This document shows, piece after piece, positions 1-7,729 of a stretch of DNA of 64,000 nt. The stretch's first letter is position 1, and every line of letters starts with the position of its first letter. The notes beneath the pieces were generated by a model. The model was not told where the DNA came from, did no database searches, and saw only the letters and a list, made by a program, of their open reading frames with translations. Source of the stretch: Candidatus Marithrix sp. (GTDB lineage: Bacteria > Pseudomonadota > Gammaproteobacteria > Beggiatoales > Beggiatoaceae); contig JADGDS010000003.1 of assembly GCA_016744775.1 (NCBI GenBank), forward strand, positions 243,946-307,945, written 5' to 3'. The position numbers were made by a program, and so were the translations under genes.

Positions 1-281
1 GATTACAATATTCTAATCCAGAACCACAACTATTGGCAGAATTAATTGCAGCAGTTGAATTAAATAATGTTAAAACTATAAAAGGAGCCTACATTATAGG
101 AGGCAATTGGAGCTTTATGATTTTAACTAAATTAGCTCAACATAAGTATCAATATTCCATAAGCCAAAATTATGACAGTACAGATTTGGATAAATTAATT
201 GCCATTTATAAAAATTTGCAGTTTGTTAAGCAAGAAATTATTCCTACTAAACTGTCTCTTCAGTTCGACTATTCTGAATAA
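1..281 (+). CDS. C-terminal part of a PD-(D/E)XK-type nuclease-like protein (cut by window start)
   Basis: The reading frame is open from the first bases (codons in phase with base 3), so the gene begins before the window. The TTG at 33 is probably internal. The visible part aligns with the C-terminal half of the protein at 4774-5436: both share an LL(A/S)E(L/M)I.A.(E/K)LNN segment, then IKGA(Y/F)IIG..W.FMIL, then KYQY. The catalytic segment is outside the window, so the nuclease call rests on the paralogue. The stop overlaps the 3' end of the convergent Wzz-like gene by 35 bp. Function is unknown beyond the family resemblance. Confidence 0.6.
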   Translation, partial: LQYSNPEPQLLAELIAAVELNNVKTIKGAYIIGGNWSFMILTKLAQHKYQYSISQNYDSTDLDKLIAIYKNLQFVKQEIIPTKLSLQFDYSE

Positions 282-1560
282 AATTCAAAAAGAAAGCTAT
301 AAAAATGCTCAACATAAAACCCAATACAAAACTAATAATAACTATTAACTTTCTTTTGGGTTTGATTGGAGCTTCAGGAACCACAGCCATTTGATCAAAT
401 AAAGCCGCTTTAATTTTAGTTTCATTAATCTCAATATTCTTTAATTTAGCTACTTGTTCTGTTAAATCTCTCAAATCAGCTATAAAAGGTTCATCATTTG
501 TACGAATTTTTAACACTTCAACCCGAGAATTTTGTTCCAAACGTTGAAGTTGTTCTTCAAGCTCTCTCAAACCGGGGGTAAAAGGATCATTAGATGTTCT
601 GCCTTTAAGGGTTTGTAATTCAGCTTGTAAGGCTTTACTACCGCGTGTATATTCTGGAAGACTTTTATTATTAATAGAAACTTTATTAGCCGCTTGATCT
701 TTAGCATTCTTCAATTCACTCCATGAATCAATTGGATCAACAATATCTAATTTTTTCGCGATAACTAAAGCTTCTTCCAATTGCACCATTCTATCTTGGC
801 GTTTTTGTTCAGTACGTTCTTTTAAAACCTTGATTTGTTCAACGAATTCCAAACTAGCAATTGTATCAGCTTCAATTAAGCGTGCTATTTCATCTTGTCT
901 GCGTTGAGCTACAACCCTTTTCTTACTTTGAATTATAACATCTTCAAGATCTTGTTTTTTAGTACGAATATTTCTTCTAACTAAAGTTAGAAAGTCTTCA
1001 AGAGTTTTATCATGAACAAATTTAATATAGTCATTCACTATCTTAGCAATGAATTCAGGATCTTTACCATCATAACTAATACTTACAAAAGCTTGTTGAT
1101 TCTTTTTCTTTAAATCTTGTTTTACAACTAATTCTTTATTAAATATTTTTTCAAAAACTTGATCTTTATTAGCTGTAGGATCATCGCTCAATTTTGAACT
1201 TAAATCGTGTTCATTAAAAAATTCTAGTCTCAAAGCTCTTGATTTCAGATTTAAAATAAAATTATTATAAGCAGCTTCAGTGCCTAGCGAATAATTGATT
1301 GCCGGAATATTTAATTCTTCAATATCACTGGCTTTTGGTGGTAAAAAATGAGCCGTGGTTTGATAAGTTCTAGGCATTATTAACACAATTACAATTGCTA
1401 ACAAAGTTATTATTGCCGTAAACCCGAAAATAAAAAATTTCTTAGCGGCAAGCACTTTCCATAAATCTAAAAGATTGATTTCATCTTCTGCTAAATATTG
1501 GGGAGGCATCATCACATATTGTGGTGATTGTGTTAATTGATTTTGATCTTGATTATTCAT
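247..1560 (-). CDS. Wzz/chain-length determinant-like polysaccharide co-polymerase
   Basis: The 437-residue protein has the Wzz layout. A cytoplasmic N-terminus is followed by a membrane segment at about residues 40-61. A long hydrophilic region rich in charged, coiled-coil-like helices comes next. A second membrane segment lies at about 405-427, preceded by a proline-containing stretch (PEAPIKPKRK). Family knowledge: such inner-membrane proteins set the modal chain length of a Wzy-made polysaccharide. It lacks any Walker motif, so it is not a fused tyrosine kinase (BY-kinase). The start codon overlaps the stop of the upstream glycosyltransferase by 4 bp (ATGA), which indicates translational coupling in a minus-strand operon. 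Confidence 0.8.
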   Translation of the reverse strand: MNNQDQNQLTQSPQYVMMPPQYLAEDEINLLDLWKVLAAKKFFIFGFTAIITLLAIVIVLIMPRTYQTTAHFLPPKASDIEELNIPAINYSLGTEAAYNNFILNLKSRALRLEFFNEHDLSSKLSDDPTANKDQVFEKIFNKELVVKQDLKKKNQQAFVSISYDGKDPEFIAKIVNDYIKFVHDKTLEDFLTLVRRNIRTKKQDLEDVIIQSKKRVVAQRRQDEIARLIEADTIASLEFVEQIKVLKERTEQKRQDRMVQLEEALVIAKKLDIVDPIDSWSELKNAKDQAANKVSINNKSLPEYTRGSKALQAELQTLKGRTSNDPFTPGLRELEEQLQRLEQNSRVEVLKIRTNDEPFIADLRDLTEQVAKLKNIEINETKIKAALFDQMAVVPEAPIKPKRKLIVIISFVLGFMLSIFIAFFLNFIQNSRTEETV

Positions 1561-2606
1561 AAATATGCTAGTATTTTCTCTAAAAATATTTCTCTATTAA
1601 ATAAAGCCGCTCTTTGTTCACAAACAAATCGCATATCCAAAGCCATTTGAGTAGTCATTTCTTCAACCGCTTCAATCAGACTTTCTACATCTACATCATT
1701 AATTAAAATTCCAGTTTCACCATTTACTATAGTTTCCAATAAACCACCTTCAGCCACACCAATAACCGGTTTACCAGCCGCCATAGATTCTACTGGTGAA
1801 ATACCAAAATCTTCATCTATTGGAATATAAATAGTCGCGATGCAATTAGCAACTAATTCCTTTAATCGTGTTTCATCTATCCAATTAGTAAAATGAATAT
1901 TAGATGCAGACTGCGCTAATTGTCTCATCTTTTCATATTCATCACCACCAGAAGCTACTATTAATTTCTTATTTGGCATTTGCATAAATGCCTTAATTAT
2001 CAATTCTACTCGTTTTAATGAATCTAACCTAGCTGTTGATAAATAATAACCCCCTTGCCCTTGCCAGTTAAAGCCACTAACATCACAAGGAGGATAAATC
2101 ACTTTAGCATCATGATAATTTAAATGCTTTGCAATACGCCGCTTAATATGTTCAGAATTAGCAATAATAACATCCATTTCAGCAAATGCTTGCTCATAAA
2201 GTGGCTGAAAATAATGAATTAATGCTTGTAAAATTGGGCGTTGCCAAACCGGTAAGCTAGCTAAAAAGTAATCCTTTTTATCATAAATAAAACGAGGAGG
2301 AGTATGACAATATAGAATATTTTTGGCTGAACTTTTTGCGGCAAGCGGCGCATAAACACCACTAAAAATAACAGTATCAGCAACCGTTTGATAAGCTTGC
2401 CAACGTTTGATTAAACTTAAAAACTGTAGAGGAAAGAAACCCTGAAATGCCTTTAATGAATTAATATTTGAACCATCAAATGACATTCCAGCCTTAATAA
2501 AACCACCAGTAACTGGAACATTTAAATGCTCAGCTAAACTAAGCACCAATTTTTCACCACCACCTTTAATGGCAAAATAATCATGTAAAACTTCAACTTT
2601 TAGCAT
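1557..2606 (-). CDS. Glycosyltransferase family 4 (GT-B fold)
   Basis: This is a retaining GT4-type glycosyltransferase. The N-terminal Rossmann half starts MLKVEVLHDYFAIKGGGEKL. The C-terminal half carries the donor-site pattern (ARLDSLKRVELIIKAF, then EDFGISPVESMAAGKPVIG, in which EDFGISPVE is the EX7E-type motif). It would transfer a sugar to a lipid-linked repeat unit at the cytoplasmic face of the membrane. I chose the ATG at 2606 rather than the one at 2627 because the seven extra residues are encoded by a palindromic repeat that abuts the gene. A GAG from that repeat lies about 10 bases upstream. The gene overlaps the Wzz-like gene by 4 bp. Confidence 0.85.
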   Translation of the reverse strand: MLKVEVLHDYFAIKGGGEKLVLSLAEHLNVPVTGGFIKAGMSFDGSNINSLKAFQGFFPLQFLSLIKRWQAYQTVADTVIFSGVYAPLAAKSSAKNILYCHTPPRFIYDKKDYFLASLPVWQRPILQALIHYFQPLYEQAFAEMDVIIANSEHIKRRIAKHLNYHDAKVIYPPCDVSGFNWQGQGGYYLSTARLDSLKRVELIIKAFMQMPNKKLIVASGGDEYEKMRQLAQSASNIHFTNWIDETRLKELVANCIATIYIPIDEDFGISPVESMAAGKPVIGVAEGGLLETIVNGETGILINDVDVESLIEAVEEMTTQMALDMRFVCEQRAALFNREIFLEKILAYL

Positions 2607-2780
2607 CTTTTTTTTTCTCGTTCCCACGCTCTAGCGTGGTAACGCATGTGTCGGCGCTCCAGCGCCGAGTAGTAAAACCATTATAATTATCCAGAACAAG
2701 AAAAAAACACTTGACGCTGGAGCGTCTGTACATGCATTCCCACGCTGGAGCGTGGGAACGAGGATTATGAGGATGAATAT
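2607..2780. repeat. Palindromic repeat insertion flanked by a 15-bp direct repeat
   Basis: The segment has 13-bp terminal inverted repeats (CTCGTTCCCACGC at 2617-2629 and its complement at 2750-2762) and internal palindromes built on GCTGGAGC/GCTCCAGC. Its flanks are identical 15-bp direct copies (TTCAACTTTTAGCAT at 2592-2606 and 2781-2795). On the minus strand that 15-mer is both the start of the glycosyltransferase gene and the end of the flippase gene. No coding potential is seen. Confidence 0.85.
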
Positions 2781-2781
2781 T

Positions 2782-4028
2782 TCAACTTTTAGCATGATGC
2801 AATGCTTGATAAACCATAAAACTTAACAATATAAATAACAATACCTCACGACTCCAATAACCAACTACCGCGCCTAATTCATACCAATATGGTATAGTAA
2901 AAACATCAATAAAAATACTAAAACCAAGCGCGATACTCAAAGCAATCATAAACCATTTCTGCCGCTCCAAAGCCACTAACACTTGCCCCAATAATGCCGC
3001 TACAAATAATATAGGTAATATAGGTAATAAAGTTTGTAACACCAAAATAGATTTATTATAATCTTCTCCATAAAGAAAAATAATTCCCCAAGGAGTTAAA
3101 ATATAAGCAATTATAACAATGAAACCAGAAGTTACAAATAAGATTAATAATGAATGTTTTAATAAACCAATAAATTGTGAAATTTGATTCACTAATGTCA
3201 CCAATCTAGGAAAAACAGCCGCCATATAAGCTGTACTAATAATCACCAAACCATCCATTAAACGAATAACAGCACTATAAATTGCTACCGCCTGCTCACC
3301 ATGAAAATATTGCAATAAAAATATTTCAATTCTAACTGATAACACTGTTAAAAAAGCTGCAATAAATAGCGGCCATGTATGACTATAAATATATTTTATA
3401 TTGTAATTGCAATAAGAAAGATTGAACCAATGATATTTTATGATTAATATCAAAGTCAATGATAAGCCGATTAAATGACTAGAAAAATAAGCCGCTGCAA
3501 CCCAGAACATTCCTTGTTTTAACAATACCACTCCAATTAGACTGGCAACAAAAAACCATAATTTTTGAAAAATTCCAATTTTTGCTTCTAAATCAAGGCG
3601 TTCTAAAGACCTAAAAATACCATTTAATAAGGTAGTTAAAGACAACAATAACATGCCTAAACCCAACAGCAATACTAAACTAAAAGAATAATTAGCCCAA
3701 ATAGCAAAGCTTAACAAGCCAATTAAAACTAAACTATTTACAATTAACTTTAAATAAATAATAGCCGCTGGTGTTGTAATCTGCGAGTCTTTTTTTTTGA
3801 TGCGATCCTAGTTAATAACACATCCAAACCAAAATCACAAAAAACTCCACCAACAGCAATTAAAGCAAACAAAAAATTAAATTGCCCAAAATCTCCAATT
3901 GACCAAAATCTAGCTAAACTTAACCATATAATTATATACAAAACTCCACCACCACCTAAATGCAGCGTTTGCCAAAGCACATTACGCCAACGCACTAAAG
4001 GTGGTAATCTATTTTTACTTAATACCAA
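2782..4028 (-). pseudogene. Wzx-type oligosaccharide flippase, split by a frameshift in a 9-A run
   Basis: Two reading frames together make one MATE/PST-type flippase. The N-terminal piece (about 4028-3799) contains a first membrane segment and RFWSIGDFGQFNF, then FGLDVLLTRIASKKK. The C-terminal piece (ending at 2782) carries about ten more membrane segments. They are out of phase by one base at a run of nine A (minus strand; plus 3790-3798). Adding one A reads straight through (KKKDSQITTPAAIIYLKLIV) into the downstream frame with no stop. The cause may be a real mutation, phase-variable slippage or a sequencing error. The start is uncertain: TTG at 4028 overlaps the upstream gene by 14 bp. 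The last codons coincide with the 15-bp direct repeat shared with the glycosyltransferase start. Confidence 0.75.
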
Positions 4029-4629
4029 AATGTTCAAAGCTCCACATAAAAGGTGCCCAATCCCATTGAATAACAATATAAAGCCATGCACATAAAGAGA
4101 CTATCAATGCAAAAGTTCGTATTGAGGATTTAAACCTATTAGACAAGTATATTAATACTGCGCCAAACATCACACATTCCATGATCAAACGACCATATTG
4201 CCAAACCGCCGCTGCTAATGGACTTAACTCTTTACCTTGTGCCAAATCCATAACAGTTTGTACTACACCCTGTGCGATTTGCCGAGTTTCATTTGGCCAT
4301 ACATAATCAAACCAAGGCCAAAACCAAGGAATAAACACAAAATCACCTATTAAATGTCCCATTAAACCAATAGCCCAAGATACGCCAATTTCCCAGCGGC
4401 TAGATAATAACCATAAAAATACCATGCCTACAAAAACCGCAGTTAAATTATGCAAATAATTACGACCAAAAGGCATCCAATGTAAATAATCTGTGACTAC
4501 TTTATCAACAATATCAGGCAAAATTGCGGCAATCAAAGCAGGCCACATAGGAATAATATTCTTACCAATCATACGATTAGCAGAAGAAACTAAAATTAAA
4601 TCAATTGCAAGATGACCGGGTGGATACAT
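4015..4629 (-). CDS. YdjM-like membrane-bound metal-dependent hydrolase family protein
   Basis: The 204-residue protein begins MYPPGHLAIDL and has four or five membrane segments. Conserved polar positions in membrane context are H6 and D10, PDIVDK at about 49-54, HNL at about 70 and GHLIGDF at about 100. This pattern matches the YdjM/DUF457-type integral membrane family, annotated as putative metal-dependent hydrolases, which have no well-established substrate. It is the first gene of the minus-strand operon that continues with flippase, glycosyltransferase and Wzz, and it overlaps the flippase start. A role in modifying a lipid-linked glycan is a guess from context only. Confidence 0.65.
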   Translation of the reverse strand: MYPPGHLAIDLILVSSANRMIGKNIIPMWPALIAAILPDIVDKVVTDYLHWMPFGRNYLHNLTAVFVGMVFLWLLSSRWEIGVSWAIGLMGHLIGDFVFIPWFWPWFDYVWPNETRQIAQGVVQTVMDLAQGKELSPLAAAVWQYGRLIMECVMFGAVLIYLSNRFKSSIRTFALIVSLCAWLYIVIQWDWAPFMWSFEHFGIK

Positions 4630-4696
4630 AGTATAATAAACCAGTGATTAATAAAATTAATATTTTACTACAAAAATGAATGAAAATATTACTAAC

Positions 4697-4808
4697 TGAT
4701 GTTACGCACAAAAGGAAGCCCCCTAACCCCCTAAAGGGGGAACAGAAAATTAAATTCATAGAATACTCCCCCTTTAGGGGGTTAGGGGGCTTCCACTGCA
4801 TAACATCA
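4697..4808. repeat. MITE-like palindromic element, family A copy 1
   Basis: The outer ends are 12-bp inverted repeats (TGATGTTACGCA at 4697-4708 and, with one mismatch, its complement at 4797-4808). The inner arms are 28-bp perfect inverted repeats (4714-4741 and 4767-4794) made of AAGCCCCCTAACCCCC and TAAAGGGGG blocks. Related copies lie at 5537, 50361 and 55111. The right arm supplies the last codons and the stop of the nuclease-like gene on the minus strand. Confidence 0.9.
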
Positions 4809-5436
4809 ATTCACTTTTTACCCGTTGCAATAATTGATAAATATGTTTTAAATCATCCAGTTCAATCGCATCATATTTCCTAGATAAACAATATTGATAT
4901 TTATTATAATCCAATTGATTTAAAATCATAAATACCCAAATAGAGCCTATGATAAAAGCTCCTTTAATATGATTAGTATTATTTAATTTTGTGGCTACAA
5001 TCATTTCTGATAACAATTGATATTCAGGAAAAGCCGATGTGGTTTGTTTAAATTCTTGAATAAAAAAATAAGGATTGATCGGCTTATCATAACCCTTTGC
5101 CACCACAAAATCACATCGACCATTAAAACCAAAGTTTTCAGTTTCATATTTTAACTGTACCTCATACCAATCTCTAATATGCTTATCTTTGATTTCAAAA
5201 TCAATTTGATTTAAAATAGGCGCGATAAATTTACTAATAAGTTCTAATTCAGTATAATTATTGATGTGATCAATATTTTTATTGATCAATCTTTCAAGAA
5301 AAGCATTATCTTCTGCTGCAAAATTATACTCTTTACTAAACCATGTATCAAAAACTGATCTATCATGTATTTTTTCTATATCAAAAATTTCTTCTAATTG
5401 ATTTAATGTTACTGACGAATAATTAAAAGTTTTCAT
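4774..5436 (-). CDS. PD-(D/E)XK nuclease-like protein, bracketed by palindromic repeats
   Basis: The 220-residue protein shows the PD-(D/E)XK core: NGRCDFVV (catalytic Asp, about residue 106) followed by a hydrophobic strand ending FIQEFK (Glu and Lys, about 127-129). Family knowledge: this arrangement builds a metal-dependent nuclease site. The closest relative seen here is the partial gene at 1-281. The last nine residues (LCSGSPLTP) are encoded by the palindromic element at 4697-4808, so the native C-terminus was probably replaced when the element arrived. A second copy of the element lies 100 bp upstream of the start. No partner gene is present. The target is unknown. Confidence 0.7.
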   Translation of the reverse strand: MKTFNYSSVTLNQLEEIFDIEKIHDRSVFDTWFSKEYNFAAEDNAFLERLINKNIDHINNYTELELISKFIAPILNQIDFEIKDKHIRDWYEVQLKYETENFGFNGRCDFVVAKGYDKPINPYFFIQEFKQTTSAFPEYQLLSEMIVATKLNNTNHIKGAFIIGSIWVFMILNQLDYNKYQYCLSRKYDAIELDDLKHIYQLLQRVKSELMLCSGSPLTP

Positions 5437-5536
5437 GGGTTATCGCTCTTTATGAATTATGATATTTTATCATAATTATTTTTATGATATAAAACATAAA
5501 ACTGAATAATGCCGCTGTGAATTTTGAATTACTAAG

Positions 5537-5647
5537 TGATGTTACGCATAAGATAAGCCCCCTAGCCCCCTAAAGGGGGAACCTCTAAAGCTCGTGGTTA
5601 TGATACCACAGTGTGGCTCCCCCTTTAGGGGGCTGGGGGGCTTATCT
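5537..5647. repeat. MITE-like palindromic element, family A copy 2
   Basis: TGATGTTACGCA at 5537-5548 repeats the end of copy 1. Inner arms at 5551-5580 and 5618-5647 are inverted repeats of about 30 bp with one mismatch. The central spacer differs from copy 1. With copy 1 it brackets the nuclease-like gene. Confidence 0.9.
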
Positions 5648-5668
5648 GGAATGACAAAATCAAAAAAA

Positions 5669-5699
5669 GTTCAAAATTGAACATGTTTTATGATATGAT
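5669..5699 (+). promoter_or_regulatory. Orphan promoter with operator-like palindrome (relic of regulator copy 1)
   Basis: The perfect palindrome GTTCAAAATTGAAC lies at 5669-5682, and TATGAT at 5694-5699 sits 18 bases after TTCAAA. It is almost identical to the region upstream of the intact MarR gene at 6484-6513, but the gene it serves is truncated after about 25 codons. Confidence 0.6.
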
Positions 5700-5706
5700 A
5701 CCCAAA

Positions 5707-5781
5707 ATGAAACTAAACACAACACATTTCGACTTATTACGCTTACTAGAACAACGTTCAAACCTAAACCAAAGAGACATA
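5707..5781 (+). pseudogene. N-terminal fragment of EPS-type MarR regulator (copy 1)
   Basis: The fragment encodes MKLNTTHFDLLRLLEQRSN and then LNQRDI, nearly identical to the intact regulator at 6521. Similarity stops at about 5781, where the sequence switches to a relic of an aminotransferase gene. The winged-helix DNA-recognition part is missing, so it cannot make a functional regulator. Confidence 0.85.
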
Positions 5782-5826
5782 TTCTCCCTTACATCCTATT
5801 ATTGATATTAATATCATTGTCTGAAT
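5782..5826 (+). pseudogene. 45-bp relic of the 3' end of a DegT-type aminotransferase gene
   Basis: Bases 5782-5804 are identical to 42785-42807, and 5805-5826 are identical to 42934-42955. Both donor segments belong to the end of the intact aminotransferase gene at 41823-42953. The relic is that gene's 3' end with about 126 bp deleted. It directly follows the regulator fragment and shows past exchange between this spot and the cluster. Confidence 0.8.
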
Positions 5827-5888
5827 GTTGATATCAATTAATCTAGTTATTTATGATATAATCCCTTTATCATTTAGATAAGGACAAA

Positions 5889-6359
5889 ATGATGAGAGAA
5901 TTAGCACAGTTGTATGATACAAACTATAGTGAATGGGCAAAAGAAAACAGTAGATTATTAAAAGCAGGTTGTTTTATTGACTTGGATATTCCGCATTTAT
6001 TGGAAGAATTATCTGATATGGGCAAAGCCGAGATTAATGAATTAGAAAGTCGTTTGATTATTTTACTTGCTCATTTATTGAAATGGCAATTTCAATATCA
6101 ACAATTGTCTGAACGTTGGCAAGAATTTAAAGGAGATAGTTGGCGCACAACGATTATTGAGCAACGTTTACGCTTGAAAAGACGCTTACGAAAATCACCG
6201 GAGCTTAAATCAAAATTGCCAGCAATCATCAACAATGCTTATGAAGATGCAGTATTGTTAGCAGCTAAAGAAACTAGATTGGCTAAAGAAATATTTCCTG
6301 AACATTGTTGTTATTCAGTGGCAGAAATTTTGGATGATGATTATTATCCTGTTAACTAA
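5889..6359 (+). CDS. DUF29 family protein
   Basis: The 156-residue protein matches the DUF29 pattern over its full length: LYDTNYSEWAKENSRLL near the N-terminus, then IPHLLEELSDMGKAEINELE, then LLAHLLKWQFQ. It ends with SWRTTIIEQR, a basic RLKRRL stretch, and FPEHCCYSVAEILDDDYYP. DUF29 proteins are common in cyanobacteria and filamentous gammaproteobacteria and have no assigned function. A ribosome-binding site (AAGGA) lies 6 bases before the ATG. The gene stands alone between repeats and is followed by a hairpin that could end its transcript. It is likely soluble and all-helical. Confidence 0.85.
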   Translation: MMRELAQLYDTNYSEWAKENSRLLKAGCFIDLDIPHLLEELSDMGKAEINELESRLIILLAHLLKWQFQYQQLSERWQEFKGDSWRTTIIEQRLRLKRRLRKSPELKSKLPAIINNAYEDAVLLAAKETRLAKEIFPEHCCYSVAEILDDDYYPVN

Positions 6360-6386
6360 CTACAGAATTAGCTAAACCGAACAATT

Positions 6387-6411
6387 AGGGCAATCCCTTG
6401 TGGTTGCCCTA
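6387..6411 (+). terminator. Hairpin (family C repeat) after the DUF29 gene
   Basis: GGGCAA and TTGCCC form a stem with inner TCC/GG pairing. The hairpin lies 28 bases after the DUF29 stop and is followed by a short T-rich stretch. Related hairpins occur at 7573, 10374 and 57504, so it may be a dispersed REP-like repeat that also acts as a terminator. Confidence 0.45.
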
Positions 6412-6483
6412 TTTCCAATGATTTTTAATTAGACTGGTATATTTAGGAATCCAAGATGCTCCAGAAAAAAATTTAAAAAAAAG

Positions 6484-6513
6484 TTCAAAATTGAACAGGT
6501 TTTATGATATGAT
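6484..6513 (+). promoter_or_regulatory. Predicted promoter and MarR operator of the EPS regulator
   Basis: The palindrome GTTCAAAATTGAAC (6483-6496) overlaps a -35-like TTCAAA (6484-6489). TATGAT (6508-6513) follows after 18 bases. Transcription would begin at about 6520, right at the ATG at 6521, so the message may be leaderless. A symmetric site over the -35 fits autoregulation by a MarR dimer. wecB has the same geometry at 9222-9252. Confidence 0.6.
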
Positions 6514-6520
6514 ACCCAAA

Positions 6521-6880
6521 ATGAAACTAAACACAACACATTTCGACTTATTACGCCTACTAGAAAAACGTTCAAACCTAAACCAAAGAGACATATCTTC
6601 TGAACTTAAAATTAGTTTAGGCAAAACTAATTACTGTTTAAAAGCCTTGTGTGATAAAGGTTATTTAAAAATAAAAAAATTTAATAGTAGTAAACGTAAG
6701 GCATTATATATATATCATTTAACTCCTAAAGGAATTCAAGCAAAAGCTAATCTGACTGTACAATTTTTAAAACGTAAAATGACTGAATATAATCAATTAG
6801 AAGTACAAATTAAAGAATTAGATCAAGAAGTTCAGCGGTTGTCTGAGTTGGGAATGTTAAGTACAACTAATGTTAAATAA
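6521..6880 (+). CDS. MarR family EPS-associated transcriptional regulator
   Basis: The 119-residue protein is a winged-helix regulator. Its HTH runs FDLLRLLEKRSNLNQRDISSEL, then ISLGKTNYCLKALCDKGYLKIKK. The wing and linker (ALYIYHLTPKGIQAKA) lead to a C-terminal coiled-coil-like helix (QLEVQIKELDQEVQRLSEL). This is the architecture of the MarR-type regulators found next to exopolysaccharide clusters. An in-frame ATG at 6491 would add ten residues but lies upstream of the predicted transcription start, and both decayed copies conserve sequence from MKLN/VKLN onward, so I chose 6521. It is the only intact copy of three. It probably binds the GTTCAAAATTGAAC-type sites before itself and wecB. Confidence 0.8.
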   Translation: MKLNTTHFDLLRLLEKRSNLNQRDISSELKISLGKTNYCLKALCDKGYLKIKKFNSSKRKALYIYHLTPKGIQAKANLTVQFLKRKMTEYNQLEVQIKELDQEVQRLSELGMLSTTNVK

Positions 6881-6932
6881 CAACGAATACTCTGGAGTTC
6901 AAAGCGCAGCTTTGTTTTTAATTTAATTAAAA

Positions 6933-7415
6933 ATGACACTAAACAATCTAAAATTATTATCACCAAATAATTATGTGGTTTATGAATCAACTGTATATCC
7001 CGGTGCCACTGAGGAAATCTGTCTGCCTATTTTAGAGCGTGAATCCCAACTCAAGTTTAATCAAGACTTTTTTGTTGGTTATAGCCCTGAACGTATTAAT
7101 CCCGGAGATAAAGAACATCGTTTAACAAATATTGTTAAAGTCACCTCTGGCTCTACACATCAAGCGGCTGAGTTTATTGACAATGTTTATAAAAGTATTA
7201 TTACCACTGGAACTCACTTAGCCAGTTGCATTAGAGTTGCAGAAGCGGCTAAAGTCATAGAAAATACCCAGCGTGATGTTAATATTGCCTTGATTAATGA
7301 ATTAGCCATGATATTTAATCGGCTAGGAATTGATACTCTTGAAGTGTTAGAAGCCGCTGGTTCAAAATGGAATTTTCTGCCTTTTCGCCCCGGATTAGTT
7401 GGTGGGCATTACTAA
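6933..7415 (+). pseudogene. Internal fragment of a UDP-sugar 6-dehydrogenase (TviB/WbpA-like)
   Basis: The 160 codons match the middle of a nucleotide-sugar dehydrogenase: [30 protein letters not shown], then [19 protein letters not shown] and [16 protein letters not shown]. The frame stops where the active-site Cys (GGHCIGVDPYY in the family) should follow, and the N-terminal NAD-binding Rossmann domain is missing. The product would be inactive. It differs clearly from the intact wecC at 10536, so it derives from a second dehydrogenase once present here. An aminotransferase remnant follows directly. Confidence 0.85.
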
Positions 7416-7450
7416 AGCTATTATGCCAGTTTCACTGTATTGGCTGCACC

Positions 7451-7714
7451 AGCTTTTTTCCTTCTAAACCATTAGGCGGCTACGGAGATAGTGGTGCATG
7501 TTTTACAAATGACGATAATTTTGCTAAGATCATGCGATAAATTCTAGTACATGAGCAAGATAAACGCTATCAAGGGGCAATCCTTTATGGTTGCCCCTGA
7601 CTGACGGTGGCGGAAAAAGTAGCTCAAAGGGTTATGAGTTTGCCTATGCACCCTTATTTGACAGAAATTGAACAAGTTAAAATAATTGAAATCATAACTA
7701 ATTCCATAACTTAA
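7451..7714 (+). pseudogene. Remnants of a WbpE-like sugar aminotransferase (DegT/DnrJ family)
   Basis: Bases 7451-7540 encode [18 protein letters not shown] and [11 protein letters not shown], the active-site Lys region of WbpE-type PLP aminotransferases, then a stop. The next codons (ILVHEQDKRY) still resemble the family. Bases 7607-7714 encode VAEKVAQRVMSLPMHPYLTE, the family's C-terminal end, with its stop. The N-terminus and middle are lost, and a hairpin repeat (7573-7598) sits in the deletion. Together with the dehydrogenase fragment this suggests a lost WbpA/WbpE-type pathway for a diamino-uronic acid. Confidence 0.8.
7573..7598. repeat. Family C hairpin repeat
   Basis: GGGGCAATCC, a TTTAT loop and GGTTGCCCC form a hairpin inside the aminotransferase remnant. 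Variants occur at 6387-6411, 10374-10399 and, in the opposite orientation, at 57504-57528. Confidence 0.8.
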
Positions 7715-7729
7715 TGATTTAACCTTAAA

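Noticed and set aside
4601..4883. Short ORFs on both strands across the palindromic element
   Set aside because: They are made by the GC-rich repeat arms and have no ribosome-binding site or homologous pattern.
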